A DNA stretch of 64,000 bases from Pelagibius litoralis. Its GTDB lineage: Bacteria > Pseudomonadota > Alphaproteobacteria > Kiloniellales > Kiloniellaceae. The notes below the pieces were generated by a model that did not search any database, was not told where the DNA came from, and saw nothing but the letters and a program-made list of their open reading frames with translations. Shown here piece by piece: positions 33,925 through 43,308 of the stretch (within the stretch, counting starts at the first letter, position 1; each line of letters starts with the position of its first letter). The stretch covers positions 83,474 to 147,473 of the forward strand of contig NZ_JAAQPH010000016.1 in assembly GCF_011683915.1 (NCBI RefSeq). Reading direction: 5' to 3'. Position numbers and translations under genes: made by a program.

Positions 33925-34815
33925 TCAGCCGTCGATCCTGTCAACTACCTTCGGCAGATCATCGGCCGGACCCCATTCCGCCCAGGAGCGGTCGTAGCTG
34001 CGCACCCGGGGGTAACCGAGCAGACGCAGCGTAAAGTAGCTGTGCGCAGCCGCCTTGCCGTTCTGACAATGCACCGCCACGTTTTTGTCGGGGGTAACGC
34101 CAAGGCCGGCGAAATGCGCCAGCAGCACCGAGGCCGGTTTCAGGGTGCCGTCACCCGCCAGATTCTGCTTCCACGGAATGGACTGCGCCCAGGGAACATG
34201 ACCGGCGTGGTAAAGCTTTTCCGGCCGCACGTCGATCACGATCACAGAGTTATCGCCCTCGCGGTCCAGCAGCCAGTCCGCCGTCGCCAGACGCCGCGGT
34301 GTGGGCGTGTAGGCAAAGACTTTTGCAGTTACCGCCGGCGCCTCTGTTGTGACATCGCGGCCTTCTGCTTCCCACTTCGGTAATCCGCCGTTCAGGACGC
34401 TGGCCTGGCGATGACCGAAGTACTCGACCATCCAGAAAAGGCGCGCGGCATGGAAGCCGCCCTCGTCGTCGTAGAAGACCACCGGCGTGTCTTTGTCGAT
34501 CCCCCGTTCGCCGAGCATGGCGGCCAGCGTTTCATGAGGCAACAGATCGCCCTCAACGTGGCTGTCCGGATCGATCACATCGTCGGCGCCCAGATGAACG
34601 GCCCCCGGTATGTGGGCCTCGTCGTAGGCTTCTTTGGGGCGCACATCGACGACGCTGACCGGCCCCGATTCCATCATCACCGAAAGGGCTTTGGTGTCGG
34701 TCAGCAGATCGGCGTTGGCGTAGCCTTTGTCCGCCGCCTGACTGGCGCAGGCCGTAAGCGCGGCCAGGGCAAACGGGGCCAGCAGGCGACCAAGTTTCAA
34801 ATTGAGTAGTCTCAC
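33925..34815 (-). CDS. Lipoprotein with two rhodanese domains (SseA-like sulfurtransferase)
   Basis: 296 residues from a GTG at 34815, chosen because AAAAAGGAG lies 6 bases upstream; an ATG at 34833 is the alternative. The signal peptide ends in the lipobox L-T-A-C, so the protein should be lipid-anchored on the periplasmic side. Two rhodanese modules follow. The first lacks a catalytic Cys (V-V-F-Y-D-D-E-G-G), and the second has C-Q-N-G-K-A near 258. This resembles thiosulfate/3-mercaptopyruvate sulfurtransferases, though surface location is less usual. Upstream is a methyltransferase gene in the same direction, 132 bases away. Confidence 0.88.
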   Translation of the reverse strand: MRLLNLKLGRLLAPFALAALTACASQAADKGYANADLLTDTKALSVMMESGPVSVVDVRPKEAYDEAHIPGAVHLGADDVIDPDSHVEGDLLPHETLAAMLGERGIDKDTPVVFYDDEGGFHAARLFWMVEYFGHRQASVLNGGLPKWEAEGRDVTTEAPAVTAKVFAYTPTPRRLATADWLLDREGDNSVIVIDVRPEKLYHAGHVPWAQSIPWKQNLAGDGTLKPASVLLAHFAGLGVTPDKNVAVHCQNGKAAAHSYFTLRLLGYPRVRSYDRSWAEWGPADDLPKVVDRIDG

Positions 34816-34947
34816 AATAGGCTCCTTTTTCATTATTGTCGGCCGACCCGCTAAGCCAGCGGATCGTTCAAATAAGGACGGCTTGCTGCCGTCTGGGCTT
34901 GCTTGTTGCCGTGGTGTCTCTGGCGGCCAGATCCAACCTGCCTTGTC

Positions 34948-35775
34948 CTAGGCCTGGGGTTTCTGCGCCCTGGCGAACAGGACAGAAGTGTCGAAAGAGA
35001 TGATCTGGTTGTCCGCCACCCAACGTACGCTTTCCTGGTGCAGTTCCTCCGCGTCCTCCGGCGACAACTGATCGACGGTCCAGCACAGGCCGGAGCCGAG
35101 CACGACGGTCCACCAGTCCTCGGGATCGGCCAGACTTTGCCAGTCTCTGCGCTCTTCGACCTCGATGTTCTTCGCGCCGCCGGCCTGCAGCACCTCGCGC
35201 AAGGCAGGGGCGCTGCCGATACGCTCCCAGGGATTGCAGACGCGGCGCAGCTCAGGCCGACGTCGCTCAACCTCATCCCAGAACGGCCCAACACAGGGTT
35301 CGAGAAAACGCGGCGTCCAGGAAGTCACGGCGAACAGGCCACCCGGGCGCAGCATGCGCCACAGCTCGGCAACCTGCCGCTCCATATCGGGTACAAAGAA
35401 GACGGAGAAGACGCTGATCACGGCGTCAAAATGCATGTCCGGAAAACCGAGATCCGTCATATCGCCACGGCGGAACTCGACATTAGCGAGGCCCTGGTCC
35501 TGCGCCCTCGCCCGGGCCCGGCTCAGCATGTTCTCCGCCAGATCCACGGCGATCACCCGGCCGCGCGGGCCGATCCGCTCGGCGGCCGGTATCGCCGATG
35601 CACCGGTCCCACAGCCGACATCGAGAACCGAAGCGCCGAGCGTCAGATTCAGCCGCTCCACCGTGCCGCGGCCGTGACGCGACCAGAAAGCGTTGGAGCC
35701 CGCATCGAATAGGTCTGCGGCTGAGTTATAGGTGGCTTCGGCTTTCGCCTTGGCCGCTTCCAAGTCGTTTTGCAT
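34948..35775 (-). CDS. SAM-dependent methyltransferase (class I, UbiE-like)
   Basis: 275 residues. V-L-D-V-G-C-G-T-G-A-S (about 51-61) is motif I for SAM binding, V-I-A-V-D-L-A-E-N-M-L gives motif II with the ribose-binding Asp, and L-R-P-G-G-L-F-A-V-T is motif IV/post III. The substrate is unknown. It lies 87 bases after the 1-Cys peroxiredoxin gene and before the rhodanese gene, all on the minus strand. Confidence 0.88.
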   Translation of the reverse strand: MQNDLEAAKAKAEATYNSAADLFDAGSNAFWSRHGRGTVERLNLTLGASVLDVGCGTGASAIPAAERIGPRGRVIAVDLAENMLSRARARAQDQGLANVEFRRGDMTDLGFPDMHFDAVISVFSVFFVPDMERQVAELWRMLRPGGLFAVTSWTPRFLEPCVGPFWDEVERRRPELRRVCNPWERIGSAPALREVLQAGGAKNIEVEERRDWQSLADPEDWWTVVLGSGLCWTVDQLSPEDAEELHQESVRWVADNQIISFDTSVLFARAQKPQA

Positions 35776-35862
35776 TCCCAGGTACTTTCTTCAGACGAGT
35801 AAACCCGTGCCGTCCCTTGGCGGTTCCGGCACGGTCTATAGCAATGCGGTTCTGTCGCTCCG

Positions 35863-36522
35863 CTACAACGGCTGTGCGACAATGCGCAGATAGGGCCGCG
35901 GCGCCCGCCAGCCATCGGGGAACATCTTGCGGGCCGCGTCGTCCTTCAGCGACGGCACGATGATCACGTCCTCACCCTGCTTCCAGTTCACCGGAGTGGC
36001 CACGGAATGGGTGGCCGTCAACTGCAGGGAGTCAACCACCCGCAGGATCTCATCGAAGTTCCGCCCGGTGCTCATGGGATAGATGAGCATCAGCTTGATC
36101 TTCTTGTCCGGCCCGATCACGAAGACCGTCCGCACCGTCGCGTTGTCAACCGCCGTGCGTCCGTTGGCAGTGTCGCCGGCACCCGCTGGCAGCATGCCAT
36201 AGAGCTTGGCGACCTTCAGATCGGAATCGCCGATCAGCGGGTAGTTCGGGGCGTAACCCTGGGTCTCCTCAATATCTGAAGCCCAAAGCTGATGATCGCC
36301 AACCGGATCGACGCTGAGGCCGACGACCTTCACATTGCGCTTGTCGAATTCGGGCTTCAGTTTGGCCATGTAGCCCAGCTCGGTCGTGCAGACAGGCGTG
36401 AAGTCCTTGGGATGGGAAAACAGCACCGCCCAGCCATCGCCGATCCAGTCATGGAAGCTGATTGGCCCTTCGGTGGATTGTGCCGTAAAATCGGGGGCAG
36501 TATCGCCCAATTGTAACGCCAT
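35863..36522 (-). CDS. 1-Cys peroxiredoxin (Prx6 family)
   Basis: 219 residues. F-S-H-P-K-D-F-T-P-V-C-T-T-E (35-48) carries peroxidatic Cys45. The long C-terminal extension after residue 165 is typical of Prx6 rather than AhpC. It reduces peroxides in the cytoplasm. The AAGGAAG site precedes the ATG. It faces a winged-helix regulator gene across a 374-base divergent region, so peroxide-dependent control by that or another regulator is possible but not shown. Confidence 0.95.
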   Translation of the reverse strand: MALQLGDTAPDFTAQSTEGPISFHDWIGDGWAVLFSHPKDFTPVCTTELGYMAKLKPEFDKRNVKVVGLSVDPVGDHQLWASDIEETQGYAPNYPLIGDSDLKVAKLYGMLPAGAGDTANGRTAVDNATVRTVFVIGPDKKIKLMLIYPMSTGRNFDEILRVVDSLQLTATHSVATPVNWKQGEDVIIVPSLKDDAARKMFPDGWRAPRPYLRIVAQPL

Positions 36523-36896
36523 GATTCTTCCTTATTATCTCATTGGTTCTGAGTCTGTTGATCTCACTTGCAACGCGCGGCAGATCGAAAACCGCGCCGT
36601 CTGTGGTCGCGCAATAGAGCGGCCGGCCAACGTGAAAACCTGAAGAAAACAAAAGGATTTTGTGAAGATTTGCCCCTGACGGAATCGTCGTGGGTCAACG
36701 CCCCGGCACTCAAGACAGGCGCCCGTCACGCGCCTGCTGCTCACGCAGTTGTGACCCGGGCACCCCAAATTAGGCGCAGACAGAAATCCAACAGAAACAT
36801 TGGATAATCAGGATCCCTGACCCCAAGGGCATTCGGAAACGAGGGCGCTGTGGGAGCACCCTCGGGACATCAGATTCGCCCGGATGGGAGGGCGCA
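36523..36896. promoter_or_regulatory. 374-base divergent intergenic region
   Basis: No coding frame with support is seen. The region should contain promoters for the Prx6 gene (minus) and the winged-helix/TPR gene (plus). A hairpin with GAGGGCGCT and AGC-A-CCCTC arms lies at about 36841-36863 in the leader of the plus-strand gene, shortly before its GGGAGG ribosome site. No convincing OxyR dyad was recognised. Confidence 0.4.
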
Positions 36897-38144
36897 TTGA
36901 GAACATTTCAAATCGGAGACTGGCTGGTTGATCCGGCGACGCGGCGGATCAGCCAAGGTCACAGTTCACAGCGACTTTCACCGAAAGCGCTTCAGGTTCT
37001 GATCGTGCTGGCTGAGGCCGGCGGGGCTGTAGTCACCCGCCATGCGCTGCTCGACCGGGTATGGTCGGGGGTGTCGGTCTGCGAGGAGGTGCTGACCCAG
37101 GCAATCACGGAACTACGCCGCGCCTTCGGCGACAGCGCCCGAATGCCGCGCTTCTTCGAGACGGTCCATAAGTCCGGATACCGGCTTCTGCTGTCGGTGC
37201 GGCACTCTGCCGGGCCGGAGAACGAGTTCAACAAACCCCTGCCTTTCCCCGCTTCAACCTTGGCAGAAGTCGAGACGGGCAATCTGGATCTGGACAGCTA
37301 CGTCCTCTTCCTTCAGGGCTGCCAGGCCTTCAACCGTGGCGGCGCGGTCAACACCCATGCCGCGGCGGCAATGTTTTCCGAGGTGATCGACGCCGAACCC
37401 GGTTATGCGCCGGCCTATGCGGGGTTGGCCCGAACGCTCGCCTTCATCAACATGTACTACGATCCTTGCAAGGACAGCCTGTTACGCGCTTCCCAGGCCT
37501 GCGAGACCGGACTGGGTCTCGCCCCCTCCAGCCACGAAAACCTGGCGGCGCAAGGCATTGTCTATTCCGCAGCCGGCGATGCGCGGCGCAGCTACGCCAG
37601 CTTCAAGACCGCACTGCGCTGCCGGCCGGACTGCGGTCTCACCCACTATCTGCTGGGCCGGGCCTGTTTCGCCGCGGGCGATTTCACGCTGGCTGCGACG
37701 ATTCTGGAGCAAGCGGCGCGGCTGAACCCGGAGGATTTCCATTCCCTGGTGCTGGCGGCCAAGGCACGGCGTCGGCTTGATGACCCTCAGGGTGCCAGAG
37801 CCGACCTGGTCCGCGCCCTGGCGCGGATCGAACAGTACCTCCTCGCCGATCCGGATGACTTTCGCGCGCTTGCCGACAAAGCCTGTTGCCTTGTCGAACT
37901 CGGCGAAAAGGAAAGGGCTTTTGAGCTGGCCGAGACGCTGTTCCGGCACAGCGATCCTATGTCCTACTATGTCGTCTGTTTCCTGGCGCGAGCCGGCGAA
38001 ACCGCCCAGGCCATCATGCTTCTTGAAGACGTGGTCGAAGCCGGCTGGTCACATGAAGCCGTGCTCAAGGTCGACCCCGACGTGGATACCCTGCGCGGCG
38101 AAATGCGCTTCCGCCGCATCGAGCAATCCCTGCAGGCTCATTGA
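36897..38144 (+). CDS. Winged-helix (OmpR-type) regulator with TPR-like effector region
   Basis: 415 residues with a TTG start 5 bases after GGGAGG. Residues 5-100 form an OmpR/CadC-type winged helix: L-S-P-K-A-L-Q-V-L near 30, then V-T-R-H-A-L-L-D-R-V-W, E-E-V-L-T-Q-A-I-T-E-L-R-R-A-F-G-D and the H-K-S-G-Y-R-L-L wing. No receiver domain and no membrane span follow; instead there is a helical tetratricopeptide-like array (about 135-400). Similar architectures serve as cytoplasmic one-component regulators with protein or small-molecule input. It is divergent from the Prx6 gene. Confidence 0.87.
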   Translation: MRTFQIGDWLVDPATRRISQGHSSQRLSPKALQVLIVLAEAGGAVVTRHALLDRVWSGVSVCEEVLTQAITELRRAFGDSARMPRFFETVHKSGYRLLLSVRHSAGPENEFNKPLPFPASTLAEVETGNLDLDSYVLFLQGCQAFNRGGAVNTHAAAAMFSEVIDAEPGYAPAYAGLARTLAFINMYYDPCKDSLLRASQACETGLGLAPSSHENLAAQGIVYSAAGDARRSYASFKTALRCRPDCGLTHYLLGRACFAAGDFTLAATILEQAARLNPEDFHSLVLAAKARRRLDDPQGARADLVRALARIEQYLLADPDDFRALADKACCLVELGEKERAFELAETLFRHSDPMSYYVVCFLARAGETAQAIMLLEDVVEAGWSHEAVLKVDPDVDTLRGEMRFRRIEQSLQAH

Positions 38145-38162
38145 GTTGGGATCGTCGTCCGG

Positions 38163-38531
38163 TTAGAGCAACTTCCACTCACCCGAAGCGGTCTTGCAGC
38201 GGTCGAAGATGTAGCGAAAAGTGTCGGCCACTTTCTCGACCCTGATATCGTGCTGCAGGCGCCGGCAGGTCAGCCCCTTGTGCTCGAAGATATTGATCAA
38301 CTGGACAGCGCCGGTGTTGCCGCTGGCCTCGTTCGACCAGGTCTCGACGGTGCCGACTTCGGCAGTCTCACCCTCATAGAGCCGGGCCCCGGCCGCGCGC
38401 AGCAGGGCGATGTCTTCCGACGACAGCTCAAAGCCCGAGCGCTTGAAAGGATTGAGTTGCGCCTGAGCCGGCAGCGCCAGACTGGTCAGGATAACAGAGG
38501 CCGCTAAAGCCCGGGCGATTGTCTTGAACAC
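38163..38531 (-). CDS. Secreted surface-antigen-like protein
   Basis: 122 residues from a GTG at 38531, behind AAGGGG; a TTG at 38594 is a weaker alternative. A Sec signal ends A-Q-A. The C-terminal part with T-V-E-T-W-S-N, then C-R-R-L, and D-R-C-K-T-A-S-G-E-W resembles the periplasmic/outer-membrane surface-antigen domain (RT0821/Lpp0805 type), with two Cys likely forming a disulfide. Function unknown. It ends 18 bases from the converging regulator gene. Confidence 0.72.
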   Translation of the reverse strand: MFKTIARALAASVILTSLALPAQAQLNPFKRSGFELSSEDIALLRAAGARLYEGETAEVGTVETWSNEASGNTGAVQLINIFEHKGLTCRRLQHDIRVEKVADTFRYIFDRCKTASGEWKLL

Positions 38532-38662
38532 GCGTTTCCCCTTGGGTTGATGGCGCTTTGACCAACGATTCAGATCCAAACAGTACCACGACAATCCCGG
38601 CAGTCACTACCTCTGCTCAACCGCGCGACGCCGACGGCCCGTCGCCCATACAATAGTGCCGA

Positions 38663-38845
38663 TCAGCCCTTCGGCCCGGCCAGAAACCATATGATCAGGC
38701 CAAGCAGCGGCAGGAGCAGGATCAACACAATCCAGAAAACCTTGGCGCCCGTGGAGGCGCCGCTCTGCACCGTTTTGACAATGGCCCAGACGTTCGCCAC
38801 CAGCAACAGCAGGCCGAAGATCCCACCAACTTCGATTCCCATCAT
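38663..38845 (-). CDS. Small membrane protein with PLDc_N-type domain
   Basis: 60 residues with two membrane spans (about 7-27 and 35-56). The second contains K-V-F-W-I-V-L-I-L-L-L-P-L-L-G-L-I-I-W, matching the PLDc_N/cardiolipin-synthase N-terminal domain found as a free-standing small protein in many bacteria. No catalytic part is present. Role unknown, perhaps membrane stress. The start has GGAAAGG upstream. Confidence 0.8.
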   Translation of the reverse strand: MMGIEVGGIFGLLLLVANVWAIVKTVQSGASTGAKVFWIVLILLLPLLGLIIWFLAGPKG

Positions 38846-38931
38846 TATGGCCTTTCCTTGGAGATTGGAGATTGCTGGTTATGACACGCCCACCCTTTGC
38901 GGGAAAGTGCACCCAAGGGAAAGACCGACGC

Positions 38932-39071
38932 TAGAGCAGATCCTGGTCGGATGGAATCGCCGGAGGCGATCCATCGACCGGGTGAATCTGCTCTAACTGT
39001 TTGATGGCGATCGGATTCGCATGTTTTGACGGAACCACTTCGTGGTTGCGCCAAAACATGCGAATCCGATC
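38932..39071. repeat. Composite palindromic repeat, copy 2 (inverted relative to copy 1)
   Basis: Reading right to left it repeats the order of copy 1. A long dyad (39009-39071, arms GATCGGATTCGCATGTTTTG with centre CCACTTCGTGG) is followed by the CATCAAACAG spacer. Then comes a TAGAGCAGAT hairpin (38932-38941 and 38986-38995) whose loop holds a further inner hairpin with GGTCGGATGGA. The short-hairpin loop is two bases in copy 1 and 44 here, so copy 1 has lost the inner hairpin or copy 2 has gained it. Confidence 0.8.
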
Positions 39072-39757
39072 TAGTCACGGGCCGTGAATATCGCCACCCG
39101 GCCGCGCAGACGCAGATCCACCTTGGCAAAATGATCGGAGAGCCCTTTGCGCAGGCCGGCCTCGTCATCCTCGGCATTGCCGAAGATACTCTTCGACGCA
39201 TAGATATCCATGATCTTCCGGCCGAAGAGGTTGTGTTCGACCCCGCGCCCAAGAATGGCGGCCCCGAAGAGGCAGCCCCCCGGCGCCAGATGCGCCTTCA
39301 GGTGCCCGAAGGCAACGGCCTTGCGCGCCATCGGGCCGGGCAGGCAATGCAGCAGATACATGATACCGATGGAGCGGAACGGCGCTGCATCTATGGCAAT
39401 AGGCTCAAGGACATTGGCGCGATAGATCTCCGGCGCATAGCGCGCAACACGGCGCGACGCGGTATCAAGACATGTCTGGTTCAGGTCCAGAAGGCCCAGT
39501 CGCGGCTTTGCCGTCGGAAAGCGGCAGCGGTCCAGAAAGAACCCGGTGGCCACCCCGGCATCCAGGTGGTTGTCGCTGACGTTCTCGTCATAAAGCGCCA
39601 GCAACTCGCTGGTCGGGCAGTTCCAGAGAAGACGGTTGGAAAAGCTGAGGACAAAGAAATCATAGAGTCGCAGGCTGGCCGGCGTGTAGACCGCCTGACC
39701 GGGCAGAGCATCCGCAACGCCGGTGACCGGCAGGCTCGCGTCGTGGTGATCGGTCAT
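39071..39757 (-). CDS. Class I SAM-dependent methyltransferase, divergent
   Basis: 228 residues. Y-D-F-F-V-L-S-F-S-N near 33, then a reduced motif I (H-L-D-A-G-V-A-T-G-F) and G-L-L-D-L-N as motif II indicate a methyltransferase fold. L-A-P-G-G-C-L-F-G-A is motif IV. Motif I lacks the canonical second and third Gly, so SAM binding may be altered. Its stop codon TAG lies at the edge of the composite repeat. The AcuI-like gene ends 14 bases upstream in the same direction. Confidence 0.78.
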   Translation of the reverse strand: MTDHHDASLPVTGVADALPGQAVYTPASLRLYDFFVLSFSNRLLWNCPTSELLALYDENVSDNHLDAGVATGFFLDRCRFPTAKPRLGLLDLNQTCLDTASRRVARYAPEIYRANVLEPIAIDAAPFRSIGIMYLLHCLPGPMARKAVAFGHLKAHLAPGGCLFGAAILGRGVEHNLFGRKIMDIYASKSIFGNAEDDEAGLRKGLSDHFAKVDLRLRGRVAIFTARD

Positions 39758-39771
39758 GGCCTTGTGCCTTT

Positions 39772-40758
<987 letters not shown>

Positions 40759-40804
40759 GCCCGTTCCTCTCATGTTTCTTTTCGTCTTCCGGCCGGCCTG
40801 CCAC

Positions 40805-41191
40805 TCAGGCCGGCACCCACTCCTGCAGGACCAGTTCCAGGGTAATGCAGATGGGATTCTCGCCCCGGCGGAAGCGCCCGCCATAGACCTGTGCCTTGCC
40901 GTCAGCAATGGTGCCGCGCAGATCGGCAACCACTTCGCCGTCGGCGCCGCTGCGCAGCTCGCCGTTCAAAGTCAGGATTTCAATACCCGGCCCGGCGACC
41001 TCGATAACCCTATCGCCGGCTTCCAGCACCGCATCGACAAGGCTGCCGACGGCGGAGCGGACGATGGCATGTTGCAGGCCGTGCTCCCGGCAAGCAGCCT
41101 CCACGGCGGTCACCAGATCCTCATTGGGCCGGATGCGTACGACGGCGATGCGCTCCAACCGCCCTTCTTCGAAGGTCGCTGTCTCGCTCAT
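40805..41191 (-). CDS. PPC (DUF296) domain protein A
   Basis: 128 residues. The sequence matches the PPC domain, a small trimeric beta fold: R-P-N-E-D-L-V-T-A-V-E-A near 21-32, H-A-I-V-R-S-A-V-G-S near 41-50, then G-P-G-I-E-I-L-T-L-N-G-E near 67-78 and H-like metal positions replaced by G-K-A-Q-V-Y-G-G. In plants the domain joins AT-hook DNA-binding proteins, but bacterial free-standing members have no proven role. The start overlaps the previous PPC-like gene by four bases. Confidence 0.82.
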   Translation of the reverse strand: MSETATFEEGRLERIAVVRIRPNEDLVTAVEAACREHGLQHAIVRSAVGSLVDAVLEAGDRVIEVAGPGIEILTLNGELRSGADGEVVADLRGTIADGKAQVYGGRFRRGENPICITLELVLQEWVPA

Positions 41192-41706
41192 GCCGGAATC
41201 TTTCGCGGCTGGAACAGCGGATAGTTGGTCTCGCTGTCATAAGCGGCGGCGAAGGCCGCTTCGCGCAGTGGCGTGGCCAGGGCAACGGCGCCACTGGCCC
41301 CGAGAAGGCAGTCGCCCGGCGGCAGGTGCCCGCCGTGCAGCCCGCCATCGGCATCGACCACCACCGCGTGGCAGTGCAGCAGGATGTCGCCGTCAGGTCC
41401 GGGCCCCAGAATGCCGTTGGCACCCAGCAGGGTGACCGGCCCCGCCAGCCAGGTCGGCGGGCCATAGGTGGCGACACGCGCGCCGCTGGGGTCTTCGGCC
41501 CCGGTCAGATAGGCCATGCGGGCAATGTCGGCGGACAGCACCTGGACCGCGGCATGGGTGATGCCACGCGCCGCCAAGGCGCCGACCAGGCCGCTCAACA
41601 GATCCTGTCCGGAAGCCAGGCGCACCCGCAGGTCCAGGGCCGGCGCCGCCCACTCCAGCAGGCGGCGCGGCTGCAGCGGCGTGCCCGGCTGGACCAGGGT
41701 TCTCAT
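41188..41706 (-). CDS. PPC (DUF296)-like domain protein B
   Basis: 172 residues. After an N-terminal lead, residues 33-150 follow the PPC order: D-L-L-S-G-L-V-G-A-L-A-A-R-G, then G-P-V-T-L-L-G-A-N-G, and L-H-C-H-A-V-V-V-D-A-D-G-G-L-H-G-G-H-L with four His that could bind metal. Protein A lacks this His cluster, so B may be the catalytic partner of a mixed oligomer. The frame overlaps the acyl-CoA ligase by four bases at one end and protein A by four at the other, implying strict coupling. Confidence 0.75.
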   Translation of the reverse strand: MRTLVQPGTPLQPRRLLEWAAPALDLRVRLASGQDLLSGLVGALAARGITHAAVQVLSADIARMAYLTGAEDPSGARVATYGPPTWLAGPVTLLGANGILGPGPDGDILLHCHAVVVDADGGLHGGHLPPGDCLLGASGAVALATPLREAAFAAAYDSETNYPLFQPRKIPA

Positions 41707-43283
41707 TGCGCCGCCACCTCGGCCAGGTCGCCGCGGGCAAAAAGCTCGTTCCGGATCAAGTGCTTGGGCACCTTGCCGTAGCCGGACTTCGGCAATTCGG
41801 CCCAGAAGAACACGCGACGGGGTTGCTTGTAGCGCGCCAGCTTGTCTTTCAGGAAGGCCAGCAATTCCGCTTCGTCAGCCGCCTGCCCCGCCTCCAGGAC
41901 GACAACCGCAATTCCGGTCTCTCCCCATTCCGGATCGGGGACGCCGAGGATCGCCACCTCGGCCACCGCCGGGTGGGTCAGGAGCACCTCTTCGGCCTCG
42001 CGCGGGTAGACGTTGGAGCCGCCGGAGATGTACATGTCCGACGCCCGCCCGGTGATGTAGAGGAAACCGCGTTCGTCCAACCGCCCCAGATCGCCGGTGT
42101 GGAACCAGCCGTCTTTCAGTGCCTTGGCATTGGCTTCCGGATTGTCGTGATAGCCTGCGAAGACCGCGGGGCCGCGCACGCAGATTTCGCCCTGTTCACC
42201 GGCACCAAGGCGTTTGCCCTCCGCATCCTTGATCGCGATCTCCATGCCGGTGCGCGCAAACCCGCAGGAGCCGACCGGCATCGCGTCGTCGTCCAGGCTG
42301 TGGGCTTCGCGCGGCAGCACGGTGATATTGCCGGTCACCTCGCCCAGGCCGTAGTACTGCACGATCACCTTGCCGAGTTTTTCCAACGCCTCTTTCTGGT
42401 CGGCCCGGTACATCGGCGCCCCGGCGTAGATGACATAGCGCAGCGAGCTGTGGTCGAAATGATCCACCGCCGGGTGGCGCACCATGCGGGTCAGAATGGT
42501 CGGCACGGTGAACATGTTGGTGATGCGGTGTTCCTGCACCAGCCGCCAGACCTCTTCCTCATCGAAGCGGTCGCCCGCCAGCATCACCGACTTGGCGCCG
42601 CGCGCGACCTGGGACAGCGCATGTGCCCCGGCGCCGTGGCTGAGCGGCGCGACCACCAGGGAAGCATCGTCGGGGCCCGTGCCGGGCATCAGGTCGGCCA
42701 GATGATTGTTCACCACGAAAGCCAACTGCCCATGGGTCAGCACCGCTGCCTTGGGCCGCCCGGTGGTGCCGGAGGTGTAGAAGAACCAACAGGGATCGCC
42801 ATGGTCGACCTCAGCCTCCGGCTCAGAGGCCCCCAAGGCATCGGCGACCAGCCCATCGAAGGAAAGCTCATCTGCGCGCGGCTGGCCGATCGCGACAATC
42901 AGCTTCAGCATTTTGGAGGCCGCCTGTACCGCATCGGCGTGGGCCGGAAAGGCGTCGTCGTAGATCAAGGCCTTGGCGCCTGAGGCGGTGGCGAGATAAG
43001 CAACCTCCGGCGGGGTCAGGCGATAGTTCGTCGGCACCCAGACAGCGCCCAGCTTGAAAGCCGCCCAGAGCGATTCGAAAAGCTGGTTGCTGTTGCGCGC
43101 CTGCACCAGGATCGGATCGCCCTTGACGATGCCGCGCTGGCGCAGGGCGGCGACCAGAGCGTCCACCCGGGCATCGGTCTCGGTCCAGCTCCAGCTCTGC
43201 GCGCCCCAGACCAGGGCCGTGCGGTCGGGCAGGCGCCGCGCCGTGTCCGACAGCAGGCGCCCGAGATTCATCACGTTGCCCAT
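41703..43283 (-). CDS. AMP-dependent acyl-CoA synthetase/ligase
   Basis: 526 residues. Y-T-S-G-T-T-G-R-P-K-A near 169-179 is the AMP-binding P-loop, G-W-F-H-T-G-D-L-G near 393 and the C-terminal K-S-G-Y-G-K-V-P lysine region complete the ANL superfamily signature. It activates a carboxylic acid to its CoA thioester; a fatty or aromatic acid cannot be distinguished. A GGAGAG site precedes the ATG. It is the second gene of the thiolase-ligase-PPC-PPC-AcuI operon. Confidence 0.92.
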   Translation of the reverse strand: MGNVMNLGRLLSDTARRLPDRTALVWGAQSWSWTETDARVDALVAALRQRGIVKGDPILVQARNSNQLFESLWAAFKLGAVWVPTNYRLTPPEVAYLATASGAKALIYDDAFPAHADAVQAASKMLKLIVAIGQPRADELSFDGLVADALGASEPEAEVDHGDPCWFFYTSGTTGRPKAAVLTHGQLAFVVNNHLADLMPGTGPDDASLVVAPLSHGAGAHALSQVARGAKSVMLAGDRFDEEEVWRLVQEHRITNMFTVPTILTRMVRHPAVDHFDHSSLRYVIYAGAPMYRADQKEALEKLGKVIVQYYGLGEVTGNITVLPREAHSLDDDAMPVGSCGFARTGMEIAIKDAEGKRLGAGEQGEICVRGPAVFAGYHDNPEANAKALKDGWFHTGDLGRLDERGFLYITGRASDMYISGGSNVYPREAEEVLLTHPAVAEVAILGVPDPEWGETGIAVVVLEAGQAADEAELLAFLKDKLARYKQPRRVFFWAELPKSGYGKVPKHLIRNELFARGDLAEVAAQ

Positions 43284-43308
43284 GGCCGCTCTCCCCGAAA
43301 ACCCCGGC

